Of a DNA stretch of 64,000 bases, positions 34,201 to 44,793 are shown piece by piece (positions within the stretch are counted from its first letter, which is position 1; each line of letters opens with the position of its first letter). The DNA lies in contig WOFQ01000001.1 of the NCBI GenBank assembly GCA_012184525.1, forward strand, positions 1,240,001 through 1,304,000, read 5' to 3'. Source of the stretch: Xenoacremonium recifei. Lineage: Eukaryota; Ascomycota; Sordariomycetes; Hypocreales; Nectriaceae. The notes below the pieces were generated by a model. The model saw nothing but the letters and a program-made list of their open reading frames with translations. It was not told the origin of the DNA and searched no databases. Made by a program: the position numbers and the translations under genes.

Positions 34201-34654
34201 TGACCCTAAGAAGCCGCGTAAGCTGAGCATCTTCTTCACGGATAAGTTCCCCGCCTGGCAGGCCAAGTACGTCGAGCTCCTTAAGGAGATGTGGGATCCC
34301 GCCACCAAGTCGGTCAACGACAAGGAGCTTAACGGCAAGATTGGCAAGATGGGCGAGATGAAGAAGGCCATGCCTTACGTTCAGGGCCTGAAGAAGCGTC
34401 TGCAGGCCGGCGAGCCCGCTGATGCGGTGCTGAACCAGAAGCTGGCTTTCGATGAGAAGGAGACGCTCCTGCAGATGGTGCCGGGCCTCACGCGCACGAG
34501 CGGCCTGTCCGACTGCGAGGTGGTGTTGGTGGAGGAGGGTGGCAAGAAGGGCGTGAACGTGGCGACGGGCAAGGAAGTCGACATTACGATTCCCAACGCT
34601 GAGAACGCGGTGCCTGGGCTGCCGACTTTCTTCTTCCAGAACGTGGAGGCTTGA
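31239..34654 (+). CDS. Cytosolic leucyl-tRNA synthetase
   Basis: Class I aminoacyl-tRNA synthetase that charges tRNA-Leu in the cytosol. Two exons, 31239-31310 (MAATTSVPKAMEALTISKTK and four more residues) and 31364-34654, encode 1,120 residues, a normal length for the archaeal/eukaryotic cytosolic form. The HIGH-type motif reads HAGH at residues 89-92 in PYMNGTLHAGH; the KMSKS loop is intact at 754-758 (NGEKMSKSTGNF). A CP1 editing insert lies between them (FLIPATLRPETMYGQTC, GTGVVTSVPSDSPDD). The C-terminal region has the Lys-rich stretch KKKAKGKDTAFDPKKPRKLSIFF. The 53-bp intron sits after codon 24, in phase 0. No organelle targeting sequence is apparent, so this is not the mitochondrial enzyme. 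Confidence 0.96.
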
Positions 34655-34931
34655 GGGGTAGGGTTCTTGTTTGGCCGGTGGGAATGACAAAAGCGGGTTG
34701 CGATTTGCTTCGTTCTATACAGTAGAGAGGGTTTATACGATACAATGCGAGGGTAGATGAGCTGTTATGATGAGATTTTCAGAGCAGATTTCAGGAGTAT
34801 CTTGGGCAGTTGTGACGTGAAGTGTGTATGTGTTATGGGGCACAGAAGAGTGAGTATTAAGAATATCTTCAAAGCTGAATGAAGTTCTACTTGGAATCAC
34901 CATGATATACATTACGATGTGATATATCTAA

Positions 34932-36218
34932 CTAGGGTCGATCGAACGGAGACTCGACCTTTTTCTGGGTTGACTGAAAGTGCTGCTCACGCTCAGGGGT
35001 GAGATACGCTACCGTCCCTCGATCCATCCTCTTCGGCCCATCCCTCGAAGGCAAGATATCGAAGTCGAAGATGCGGGTAGGCAGGCCGACAGACACATTT
35101 GCATTGGGAATATTTGGCACAGCTAGAACACGCGACTCAATAGGCGCCGTTGCCATCAACGTGTAAGCCTGCTCATGCGAGAAGCCGAACTTCTCGAGGT
35201 AGTCCATGGCACTCGACGCGGCCTGCACATATCCCGTAGTCAAGTCACTGCGCTGCTGCACGCCATCATGATCGACCGAAAGCCCGTGGAAGACGAGTTG
35301 ATCGCGATACAGGGGCTCTGCGGGACTGGGCACTACCATGGGGGATCGCAGACCGAGCTTCGCCATGCCTTGCGCGAGGATGGTGCACCGCAGAGTTGCG
35401 ATCCCGGCCATTTCGATGGCACACGTGGGCTCGCCATCGCCCTGCGAGAAGTGCAAGTCGCCGACGGAGAGATTGGCTCCGGGGATATACACGGGGAGGT
35501 ATATTCGCGAGCCGCGGGTCAGGCTGGCCGAGTCGATGTTGCCGCCGTGCTCGCGGGCCGGTTTGGTGCGCGCCCCCTGAGTCTTGATGCGATGAAGGAC
35601 ATCTCCAGGGAGGTCTTGGCCGACAAAGGCACCCTCTTCTACAGGCATCTGCGCGCATACAACGCCGTGGTTGCGATACTTCTCGTTCAGGGCTGCTTCA
35701 CGCTGCGTCCACGTTTGGAGGAGCTCAGAGGACGGGGCGGTGCCGATGACGCCGCAGTGTGGACGGCCGCAGAAGCTCACGCCTTTGATGTGTCTGGACG
35801 AGGCTTCGACGCCGTTGAAGTCCCAGATTGTCTTTGCGACGCGGGTATGAGGTCTGTCCAGGGGGCCGAGGCCAGGGTCGATCAGGGAGAAGCCCCATTG
35901 GCGGTTGGTGAAGGGCTGGACATCGAGGATGTCGATGGCGAGGACATCGCCGGGCTGTGCGTTGGTGATTGCGATGGGGCCTGAGAGATGGTGGTCGCGC
36001 TCCCAGCACATGTCTAGGACGTCGTCGGCGGTGTCATTGTTGGTGATGTGGTTGCCGGTGAAGTCGCAGCATTCGACTTTGAAGACTTCGCCGGCGACGA
36101 CGCTGGTGACGGCGGGGATCTCAGGATGCCAGCGAGTGTGAATGTTCTTCTGCGAGAGGGGCTTGCTATGGGGGTTGACCGAGATGACTGTTCGGATCTC
36201 CCTGACAGACGACGACAT
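34932..36218 (-). CDS. fmdS: Formamidase (FmdA/AmdA family)
   Basis: Hydrolyses formamide to formate and ammonia; in Aspergillus the fmdS gene lets formamide serve as nitrogen source under AreA control. Intronless, 428 residues. Family blocks include HPEIPAVTSVVAGEVFKVEC, GPIAITNAQPGDVLAIDILD, GWGF-like RQWGFSLIDPGLGPLD, the metal-site region HCGVIGTAP, GGNIDSASLTRGSRIYLPVY and GDLHFSQGDGE. The ATG at 36218 is the first in frame, and the length equals known fungal formamidases. It shares a 440-bp promoter region with the MFS transporter at 36659; that region carries four GGCCGAGT elements and a GATA-type site (CTTATC at 36418-36423). The same element recurs upstream of the permease at 40616. 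It converges with the LeuRS gene 277 bp away. Confidence 0.94.
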   Translation of the reverse strand: MSSSVREIRTVISVNPHSKPLSQKNIHTRWHPEIPAVTSVVAGEVFKVECCDFTGNHITNNDTADDVLDMCWERDHHLSGPIAITNAQPGDVLAIDILDVQPFTNRQWGFSLIDPGLGPLDRPHTRVAKTIWDFNGVEASSRHIKGVSFCGRPHCGVIGTAPSSELLQTWTQREAALNEKYRNHGVVCAQMPVEEGAFVGQDLPGDVLHRIKTQGARTKPAREHGGNIDSASLTRGSRIYLPVYIPGANLSVGDLHFSQGDGEPTCAIEMAGIATLRCTILAQGMAKLGLRSPMVVPSPAEPLYRDQLVFHGLSVDHDGVQQRSDLTTGYVQAASSAMDYLEKFGFSHEQAYTLMATAPIESRVLAVPNIPNANVSVGLPTRIFDFDILPSRDGPKRMDRGTVAYLTPEREQHFQSTQKKVESPFDRP

Positions 36219-36658
36219 GACTGGGTAGTTGAGATGACACTCCGGTCAAGAACAAGGGGAAGCACTGGGAAGCTACTTCGAAACTCTCGGTTCCCTGGTT
36301 TAGGGTCTCAATTCATTGGAGTTTACTTTCTTGCGACTTACTCGGCCTTCCCTGTCGTGCTAAATGGATATCTACTCGGCCCAGTTACATCAGGAGGATT
36401 CACTCGGCCCGTTCATCCTTATCATCGCTGCAAAATGGGCCGAGTCATATCTGATCTTCCCCTTGGGGGTCTTCCCTCTCTGAGAGACTAGTATGAGATC
36501 CAAAATAACCAGAGAACCTGGGGTTAAGAACATAAGAAGGATGGAGATATTAGGGACGCGTGTCAGTAGTATATAGATAGCATCATGTTCGTCACCTCAA
36601 CTGCCGCAGCATCATAGTAGACCTGTGTATTCACCCACTCATAAGCCACCTCTCCTCA
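36219..36658. promoter_or_regulatory. Divergent promoter with four GGCCGAGT elements
   Basis: 440 bp between formamidase and the MFS transporter. Core GGCCGAGT occurs on the minus strand at 36340-36347, 36374-36381 and 36402-36409, and on the plus strand at 36438-36445. The last sits in TGGGCCGAGTCATATC (36436-36451), which recurs unchanged at 40784-40799. A CTTATC (GATA factor type) lies at 36418-36423. Four copies of an 8-mer within about 105 bp are far beyond chance in 440 bp. A CGG half-site is embedded, which would suit a Zn2Cys6 activator; that reading is inference. Confidence 0.75.
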
Positions 36659-38341
36659 ATGGAAACTGAGAAGAAATCGCCAATGGGCGCCGGGGTGCTG
36701 CCAGACTCCCATGACGGCCAAACCACAGCCATCAACCTGGAAGTCGAGACCCTCGTTCGAGACCAGGCCCGTCTGGCCGAAAGCTACGGGAAGCCGACCC
36801 TCTCAGCGTTTGTCCAGACACCCGTGGTCATCTTCTGCTCCTGGGCAGCAGCCATGTGCGGCTTCCTGTACGGCTACGACCAAGGCCTAGTCAACGTCAC
36901 TCTGATCATCGAAGCCTTCCTGCACCACTTCCCCGAGGTCAATCCGCTCACTAACTCACGAGCTGCCTTCTACAAGGGGCTCGTGACGGCCATCTTCGAG
37001 CTCGGCGCGGTGATAGGCGCCTTGCAATCGGCTTTCGTCTGTGACCGGTACTCGCGCCGCTACACCATCATCGTTGCGTGCGGTTGGTACCTCGTTGGCA
37101 GTGCCTTGCAGGCTGCCGCGCAGAATTACACCATGCTTGTCTTCGGGCGCCTCATCGGCGGAATTGGCGTCGGCGGCGCGTCCATGGTTGCGCCGCTGTA
37201 CATCTCCGAGATCGCGCCGCCGAATATCAGGGGCGCGCTGCTGACACTCCAACAATGGATGCTGATCTTGGGCATCGTGGCCGCGTACTTCACGACCTAT
37301 GGTGCCCGTCACATTGCCAACAACTGGGCCTGGCAGACAGCCTTTGTTGCCCAGATTCTACCGGGACTGATTCTCCTCTGTATTGTGACGGTCTTGCCGT
37401 ACTCGCCGCGTTGGCTCGGGATGAAGGGGCGAGACGTGGAATGTCTCGCGGTTTTATCCCGACTACGTGCTTTGCCGCAAGATGATGCTCGAGTCCAAGC
37501 TGAGCTGATCAATATCCGAGCTGAGGTGTTGTTACAGGAGCGGCTCTCGGGCATCAGCGTCGCCGAAGATGGTTCCTTGGCTAAAAGTCTCAGAAACCAG
37601 GCTAGCAAGTGGAAGATCTGCTTTACCAAGAAATACATCAAACGGATCCATGTTGGTGTCGTGCTCAACGCCTTCCAGCAATGGGTCGGGGTTAACGGCT
37701 TTACATACTATTCGACGACTCTGTTTGAACAACTTGGGTACGGCTACGAAAGCCGGCTGATCCTTGGAGGTCTTCTCTCGATCGTTCAATTAGTCGGCTC
37801 GACAGTCCCGATCTTCGTCATCGATCGCGTGGGCCGTCGACCCCTTTTGCTCCTTGGAACCTTCATGTTGATGTCGTGCCATATCATCAATGCAAGTGTG
37901 ATAGGGAGTTCGCACACAGATTGGTCTCAACACCAACCTGCTGCAAAGGCAGGCACGGCATTCATGTTCCTGTTCATGTTCTTTTTCGAAATCTCCTGGG
38001 GACCAATCGCCTGGGGAATCCCGAGCGAGATCTTGCCTTCGGTCATCCGGGCTGAAGGCGTTGCGTTGAGTACGGCATCCAATTGGATTAATAACTTCAT
38101 AGTCGGCTTGATCGTGCCCGTCATTGTTCAGAAAGTTCCTTACGGTTCGTTCGCTCTGTTTTCTGGGACGTCCTTTCTGGCCTTGGTTTGGGTATATCTG
38201 TTTGTTCCAGAGACGAATCAGCAGACTATTGAGAGCCTGAGCGAAGCCTTTGGTGGTGATATCGGCGACGAGGAAAGAAGAGAGCGCAATGCCATCATCA
38301 CCGAACTCCTCCAGACTTATGAGAGAGTCTCGGTGCTGTAG
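36659..38341 (+). CDS. MFS sugar transporter
   Basis: Intronless, 560 residues, plasma-membrane sugar-porter type with about 12 hydrophobic segments. A cytosolic N-terminal tail of about 50 residues is followed by GFLYGYDQGLVNV, the loop DRYSRRYTI, LYISEIAPPNIRGALLTLQQ, YSPRW, QQWVGVNGFTYYSTTLFE, DRVGRRPLLLLG and the C-terminal VPETNQQTIESLSEAFGG. PETKG-type and R-x-G-R-R motifs are therefore intact. The loop motif 2 (DRYSRR instead of D-R-x-G-R-R/K) is slightly atypical. The substrate cannot be inferred. It is divergent from formamidase and shares its GGCCGAGT-rich promoter, so it may be induced together with it. Downstream is an A/T-rich island with a minisatellite. Confidence 0.93.
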   Translation: METEKKSPMGAGVLPDSHDGQTTAINLEVETLVRDQARLAESYGKPTLSAFVQTPVVIFCSWAAAMCGFLYGYDQGLVNVTLIIEAFLHHFPEVNPLTNSRAAFYKGLVTAIFELGAVIGALQSAFVCDRYSRRYTIIVACGWYLVGSALQAAAQNYTMLVFGRLIGGIGVGGASMVAPLYISEIAPPNIRGALLTLQQWMLILGIVAAYFTTYGARHIANNWAWQTAFVAQILPGLILLCIVTVLPYSPRWLGMKGRDVECLAVLSRLRALPQDDARVQAELINIRAEVLLQERLSGISVAEDGSLAKSLRNQASKWKICFTKKYIKRIHVGVVLNAFQQWVGVNGFTYYSTTLFEQLGYGYESRLILGGLLSIVQLVGSTVPIFVIDRVGRRPLLLLGTFMLMSCHIINASVIGSSHTDWSQHQPAAKAGTAFMFLFMFFFEISWGPIAWGIPSEILPSVIRAEGVALSTASNWINNFIVGLIVPVIVQKVPYGSFALFSGTSFLALVWVYLFVPETNQQTIESLSEAFGGDIGDEERRERNAIITELLQTYERVSVL

Positions 38342-38444
38342 ATAGTGAACAAGGATTTAAGTGAGAGAATGAACTGGCTATACTTCAAGCTCTGCGATTC
38401 AGAGTGGTTCATATTAGCAAGAGAGGTCTATTAAGAACAGATAG

Positions 38445-38447
<3 letters not shown>

Positions 38448-38475
<28 letters not shown>
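38448..38475. repeat. (TA)n microsatellite
   Basis: About 13-14 uninterrupted TA dinucleotides at the start of the A/T-rich island downstream of the MFS transporter. Confidence 0.85.
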
Positions 38476-38478
<3 letters not shown>

Positions 38479-38570
38479 GAGTCACTGCTCTATATAAATT
38501 TAAATTATATAATTAACTTATAACTATATTTAATACCTCTTATTATAATTAAATAGGAGAAATTAGGAAT

Positions 38571-38707
38571 AAGGAATAGAGAATAGGGAATAGAGAATAG
38601 GGAATAGAGAATAGGGAATAGAGAATAGGGAATAGAGAATAGGGAATAGAGAATAGGGAATAGAGAATAGGGAATAGAGAATAGGGAATAGAGAATAGGG
38701 AATAGGG
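38571..38707. repeat. 14-bp minisatellite, about 10 copies
   Basis: Near-perfect head-to-tail array of a 14-bp unit, AGGGAATAGAGAAT, built from the smaller alternation GAATAGGG / GAATAGA. Roughly ten units run without visible interruption. It lies in the A/T-rich island between the converging MFS transporter and permease genes and is likely length-variable between strains. Confidence 0.9.
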
Positions 38708-38815
38708 GTATTTAAAGAAATATTGCCTTCTTTAAAGTATAAATAGCTAAATAACTTCTAGAGGTTCTCTGTGATTAAGTCTGTAGTATGAAAGAGTGCC
38801 GTAGTGTTTAATATG

Positions 38816-40616
38816 CTATTCTCTCTCCTTTGCATCAGTCTGAGCCTCATCCTCAGCAGCCATTGCTCTCTCAATATTCCAATATCTTCCTGCGCCTAGG
38901 TCAATGGACTTTAAAGCGACAACTTTAGTTTTGTGCACTATTTTCCAACCAACAGCGAGGATAACAAAGACAAGGACAATAATGTAGTTCATGAAGAATG
39001 CTTGAACATCCCAGGGAGCAAATGAGGTCCATCCTTGGAAAAAGATAAAAAAGCCGTTCCCAATGAGTCCTAAGTAGGCGCAGAATCGCCAGGCTGGAGC
39101 TTGGAAAGGCAATATTTCAGGGCTGATGTTTTGCGCTGCGAGAGCCATTCTTAAACGGATGTGGTTGAGAGAGATCAAGCCCCCTGCCGGTAGTATTAGA
39201 CATAGCCCATCAGGATTATTTCGAGTACGTTACTCACACGTGATGAACGTTGCAACTCCAGTCATGGACACGATCCAGGTGTAGACGACACCCGCTCCGC
39301 TGGACAAGTTCAAGAAGGATAAGAAACCAAAGAGGTTCATGAAGATCAAAGAATACACGGGAACTCCGCGCTTATTTGTCCAGCAGAATATTTTGGGCGC
39401 AAGGCCATCCACTGCTAACCCATAGAGCGTTCGGGAGCCCACGTACAAGGCACTGTTGATGGCGGAAAACATGGTGATGAGGATGATGGAGTTGACAACG
39501 TGAGCTCCAGCTGTAGCACCGACTCTCGTAAATGCTATTACAAAGGGCGACCTGGCCGTCTTGCTCGTCGCAGAAAGTAGATTATCGTCATTGTAGGGGA
39601 CGGTAAGGGTAAGGAAGAATATCCCAAGCATGAAGATACCTACAATTCTCCAGAGCGCACTCTTCACGGCCCTGGGAACATCTCTGCGAGGATTCTTCGA
39701 CTCACCCGCAGTAAGACCAACCATTTCCGTGCCGCTATACTGAAGTGCCGCAAAGACGAATATCTTGAAGACACCCTTGACTCCGTCAGCGAAGGGCCCG
39801 GGATCGTGGTAGAATTTGAACCCGATCTTCTCGCCGCCGATTGCCCCAGACGTAATCAGGATTGCGCAGAGGAAGAACGCGAGGATGGCGACGACTTTGA
39901 TCAGGGCGAGCCAGAACTCAGCTTCACCGAAGGACTTGATCCCGAGGAACGTGAAAGCAAGGAAGAAACCCCAGAATATGAGGACCCAACCCCATCGTGG
40001 TATAGGTGTTTCCCAATATGTCAAGACGAGGCCGAGATTGTCTACAGATTCGGAGAGTTAAAAGGCAATGCCCATAGTGTCTGCTTTGAGTTGATTGCGT
40101 ACGTACTATATTCCGCAATGATGATACCAGCCCAGAGGAACCAATAGTTCCATCCCAGCGCAAATCCCACCGCTGGATCCACGAAGATCGATGTATAATG
40201 CGTGAAAGAACCTGTGCACATCAAAGTTATAACGGAGGTCGAGGTATCGCCAGAGAGGATGAGACACACCTGACAGCGGGATAAAAGCCCCCAGCTCGCC
40301 CAACGACTGCATCACAGCCCAGAGCAGTATACCAACGATGGCGAAGCAGAGAAGAAGGCCAGCAGGGCCAGCAGTCGATAGACCAGTGCCCATGCCGACG
40401 AAATAACCTGGCCCAATAACACCGCCAATGGCCAGCATCATCTACATTAGTTAGTCAATCAAAAGCACCATAAAGAAAAAATCCACCTACCAGATGCCGG
40501 CCAGCCAGATTACGTTGCAGGCCTTTTTCTTTTGCAGGCAGAGCTTGAACCTCGCCCTCCTTGGTAGTAGGGCTACGATCGAGAACGACATCTTTGATGG
40601 ATTCGGCTTTCTCCAT
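38816..40616 (-). CDS. Amino-acid permease (APC superfamily, YAT-type)
   Basis: Five exons: 40491-40616, 40270-40441, 40107-40211, 39238-40041 and 38816-39183, encoding 524 residues; all phases agree, with small introns of 49-65 bp. The short cytosolic N-terminus (about 40 residues) leads to the TM1 signature MLAIGGVIGPGYFVGMG. Further blocks: AFIPLSGSFTHYTSIFVDPAVGFALGWNYW, EMVGLTAGESKNPRRDVPRAV, GSRTLYGLA and GWGLISLNHIRLRMA-like after the last splice. The usual GGxIGTG motif appears as GGVIGPG. The third exon/intron border splits Asn and Trp codons. Substrate range is unknown. Two GGCCGAGT elements lie 170-225 bp upstream of the start, linking it to the formamidase/MFS pair. Confidence 0.92.
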
Positions 40617-41069
40617 GTCAAATAGATCTTAGGCAATATTGATTGGAAAATTCAGGTCTGAAAGCAGAGGTGAGTCTTGACATTCTACTGGGATTGGCCA
40701 TTTCCCGAGATATTATACAATAAATCGGACAGCTGTCCGGTCGAGCCTTGGCTATCAACAATTGGCAATGCTGAGTAGACATCTGGGCCGAGTCATATCA
40801 GCAACGGATGGTGTTAGTGAAGTAAATTCAGGGCCGAGTCAAGTACCGGGATAGGGCGACTAGCCTTAAATAGAATAGGGAGTCTGGGGAGAGCAGGAAC
40901 AGCTTATCGGTTGATAGAGGCATCACTGTGAATCTAGAGTGCAAGCTTATCGGTAATTGAGAATAAATTTAGCTCATGGTCATACACAAACGTATGCAAC
41001 TGCTTTTGAAGCCTATCATGGCCCGAAGAAATACACGCCTCTATAGCCTCCCTCTTATCGTCACTCCTT
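40617..41069. promoter_or_regulatory. Permease upstream region with two GGCCGAGT elements
   Basis: 453 bp between the permease start and the stop of the aminoadipate reductase gene. TGGGCCGAGTCATATC at 40784-40799 is identical to the copy at 36436-36451; a second element GGGCCGAGT lies at 40831-40839. Both are in plus orientation, about 170-225 bp upstream of the permease ATG. The right part should hold the 3' UTR of the reductase gene. Confidence 0.7.
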
Positions 41070-44000
41070 TTACTTAGTCGCACCGCCACGACCGCCAACT
41101 GCGCCAACTGCCTCCAATTGAGCAGCGGTCAGATGGACCTCAGGAAGAGGTCGTCCTCGGCCCGTGGGCCAGCTGACGAACTTGGTCTCGGCAAGGTATC
41201 GAAGGAACTTGCCGATGTCCTGTCGACCAACGCCATAGCCCGAGCTCTCGTCGACGCCCGTCCAGTTCTCCGCGTCGTCCTTGAGGATCTTGACCGCGTT
41301 TCTGTCGTCGAGCTCAGGGGCACGAGTGTTCGCAGGGAGGTCGTTGACGCAGAAGTGGTACAGGGGCATGAGCGCGTGCTGCTCTGAGTCCTTCTCCTGT
41401 CCACCGGCCGACACGTACTTCTCCAGCTCATCCTTCCACTCGTTGTAGCTGACCTCGGGGATCTTGTAGCCGTAGTATTCTAGAGCAGACAAGTACTCGT
41501 TCATCCGCAAACGTGGGTGGCCCGTGACGTTGGCAACATGAACGCCGCTAGCGATGGGGTTGAGGGCACTGGCAACGACCACGCGAGAGACGTGGTTGAC
41601 TGGGATCGAGTTGACCGTGTTGATAATGTGTGGCCGCACTCCCAGCTGGATGCAACCCTTGAGTATACGGACCAAGAAATCGTCCGTGTTGCAGACGCCG
41701 GTCTCAATATCGCCCAGAATGTAACCCGGGCGAACAACCGTACCGCGAAGGCCTCGCTTACCAGCTTCGCGGATGAGCTGTTCAGAAACCCACTTCGTCT
41801 GGCCGTAACCCGTCCCAAGACCCGTCCTGCTGCCCATCATGTCGTCGTCCTCGAGAACAGCACCTTCACCGGTACCGATCTGCGAGTTAGACAGGTTGAC
41901 GTAGTGGTCGTTGTCGAGAACACTGGTAGAGCTGACAAAGGTAAAAGTCTTGGGTCGGCCCTCGTTACAAAGCTTCATGGCATCCATAGTCGAAATGACA
42001 TTCGCCGTCATCATATCCGTGTACCTCTTGACCCAGTGGACCGTGGCACCGTTGTGGATAACAGCATCGACGTTCTCGGCTAGAAAACTCCATGCTTCAG
42101 GCGAAATGCCGAGCTTGGGCTTGGCCAAGTCGCCGACGACACAGCTCAGTCGGCCAGACCACTCATCCTTCCACAGACCGTAACCCTCAAGGGAACGGCG
42201 AAGACGTGACAGGGCTGCCTTGGGATCCTTGACGCTTCGGACGTGTGCAATCAGCTGAAGCTCGCGGCTAGTTCGTTCGAGAACCTCCTTGATAAGATAG
42301 GCACCGAGGAAACCAGTGGCACCAGTCAGGAAGACGGTGGGCTTGGCCTTGGCCCGAATCGTGGCAGGGTCCGCGGACTGGAACGAGGCGGGAAGCTGCT
42401 TCACGAGCTCGTCCAGAGATCGCGCATACTCGGGCTCCTTCTCCTCTGTCGTCGCCTCTCCGTTGGTGCCGTTGGCAGACTTCAGTTGCTTGTCAACCTG
42501 AGCACTGAAGCCACCGAGGCTAGGATGCTCGTAGAGGGTGTTGATAGAGACATTGGCGCCCATCGTCTTACGGACGACAAGCAACATCTGTTGAGCCAAC
42601 AGACTGTGACCACCAAGATCGAAGAAATCATTCTGGGGCGCAACGGTCTTGGCGTTGAGACCTGGGATGAGTTCAGCCCATCGCGAGGCGACAGTTCGCT
42701 CTGTCTCGGTCAATGACTCCCATCGCTTGATATCTTCTGGCGAGGCATCCTCAGTCTGCTCCGCGATATCAGGGAAAGGCAGGTTAGGCTTATCGACCTT
42801 GCCGTTGGGGTTGAGGGGCAGCTTCTCCAGAACAATATAAGTCGTAGGAACAGCATAGATAGGAAGGCGTCCCTTCAGATGTTCTCGGACTTCGGTTTGC
42901 ATTCTTCGGAAACGCTTGAAGAAAACCTTGGTAGGGCCGATGTCAACTCCCTCATCTTCAATGTCCTCAAGCCCTTGGGTCTCCAAGAAGCGAGGCCACT
43001 CGTTAAGCTCCGGCACGATATAGCTGACAAGGGTAGGCTCTTCATTCTTGTCTCTTCGAACCAGGGTCTTGCAGTCCCGGATCAGAGGGCTTTGGCTCAG
43101 GTTGCTGTCGATATCGTTGAGCTCAATTCTGAATCCTCGGATCTTGACTTGGTCATCCGCTCGACCAGTGCACTCCACATCGCCAGTCTCGAGGAAACGT
43201 CCCAAATCGCCAGTCCTGTAAAGTCGATCTCGAGGTCCCTAACCAGCTGTTAGCCTTCCTTCTATTGATCGTATGTGGCTCGTTAGCGAGAATTCAAAAT
43301 ACCTTGTAGTACTTGCGCCAAGGCTCGTTGCCAGCCCGTTGCTTATCAGCTTCCTCCCACTTCTTGTTGTCGACAAACCAGTTGAGGAGAAACTTCTGCT
43401 CATTCAAATCGGCATGACCGCGGTATCCTTCCGCAAGACCGGCAGCTCGAATGTAGAGCTCTCCAACTTCACCAACGCCGCAAAGCTTATTCCGATCCTG
43501 TCGGTCAATCACCAAAAGCTGGACATCCTTCATTCCCTTGCCAGCGGGAACGGTGTCCTTGAGTTTGTCCATGAAGCTGGGATCCTCAGCCCTGCTTGGG
43601 ATTTGATAGTAACTCACAGCTCTCTTCTAGGGGTTAGTCACCTGATCGATGATGCCTGAGCTGGAGTGACTTGCCTGAGACTCGGTTGACCCCATCATGT
43701 TCACAATCTTGACATTCTCTGCAAGACGTTGCAAACTCTTGCAGTCTCTTGTGGTGAGGACATCACCTACGAAGAAAGCCCTATCCAAGTTGGGAAACTC
43801 GGCAGAAGCGCCGCCAACCAGGATCTGTCCCATAGCTGGTGTCAAGTGAGTGACGGTGGGCTTGTGCTCCCTGAACCATTCAGCAAGCTTCTCATGCTGA
43901 ATGTCCTCCTTCGAGGGCACTAAGAGACACGCTCCAAGAAATAGAGGCGTGAAGATATCTCGCTGGACTGGGTCATGCGCAATACCTGAGCAGAGAGTGA

Positions 44001-44793
44001 ACCTGCTGTCTGCGCTGAGGTTGAAAGTCTCGGCCATCCATGGGAAATATCGGCAGAGACTGTAATGACGGCCCAGTACGCCCTTGGGTCGGCCTTCTGA
44101 ACCTGAGGTGAACGAGAGAGTCGGGTTGCTGTCAGGGCCGACGAGAACATCGGGAAGCGAGGAAGCCTTGGCTCGAACGTCGGCGAAGATATCGACGCCG
44201 TTGACCTCGCCACCGGAAAGGTAGCCATCATCGCCAATCTTGAGGGCAGGGACCTCCGTCTTGAGAGTAAGTTCATCGTCAATGTACCGCCGCACCAGTG
44301 GTGCCAGAGGACCAGCCTCGTCGGTGGCCTTGGTCAAGTTGACCAGTGCACAAGGCTGTGAGACTTCGAGGTAGATCTGCTGTCGGATGGGAGGATACTG
44401 AGGGTCTAGAATGCTCATGGTCGCACCAGAGGCCTTTATGAGAGAGAGGGTCAAAGTCAGCAAAGGTTATACGAGTAATGTTGTGCACATATGAAAGAAG
44501 GTCCCTACAAGAGTGCCCATGACAGCTACTACCAAGTCCACCGACCGATGCGCCCAGATCATGACAACATCTCCGTTGGACACGCCAGCATCGTGCAGGT
44601 GATGTGCCAGGATATTCGAGGCTTCGAATATTTGCCTGTATGTGAACCTCCGCTCGGGGGTCTCTGAGGTCTTGGTCTCAATGACGCAGATGCGGTCCGG
44701 GTCCTTGTTCGTCTGGCTGGCAAAGTGCTCGGAGATGGAGCCGACATAGCCAGACCAGTCAAGATCGGTGGTGGGATCTGGTAGTTCAACCAT
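41070..44793 (-). CDS. lys2: L-2-aminoadipate reductase (Lys2)
   Basis: Large subunit of the alpha-aminoadipate pathway of fungal lysine synthesis; adenylates, thioesterifies and reduces 2-aminoadipate to the semialdehyde. Four exons: 44509-44793, 43675-44433, 43303-43623 and 41070-43238; 1,177 residues, as usual for Lys2. Adenylation domain with FTSGSEGRPKG at about 203-213 and GPRDRLYRTGDLG at 456; carrier protein DLGGHSLL with the phosphopantetheine Ser at about 667; Rossmann reductase with VFLTGATGFLG at 757-767 and a Y-G-Q-T-K site at about 933-937. Intron 2 (43624-43674) has a GC-AG border (donor GCAAGT, branch TGACTAAC) and tandem acceptors TAG-AAG. Small departures from canonical Lys2, such as GSTESQ for GTTETQ, leave a lineage paralogue as the alternative. 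Confidence 0.9.

Larger units (their letters stand above)
38342..38815. other. A/T-rich island between transporter and permease
   Basis: 474 bp between two convergent genes, far richer in A/T than the surroundings (long A/T runs around 38445-38560) and carrying two tandem repeats described separately. No coding sequence. The abrupt base-composition change suggests a decayed or repeat-derived insert; I cannot identify its source. Confidence 0.65.

Noticed and set aside
41070..44793. Secondary-metabolite NRPS-like synthetase
   Set aside because: The A-T-reductase order could suggest this, but the length and motifs along the whole protein fit the primary-metabolic aminoadipate reductase better.
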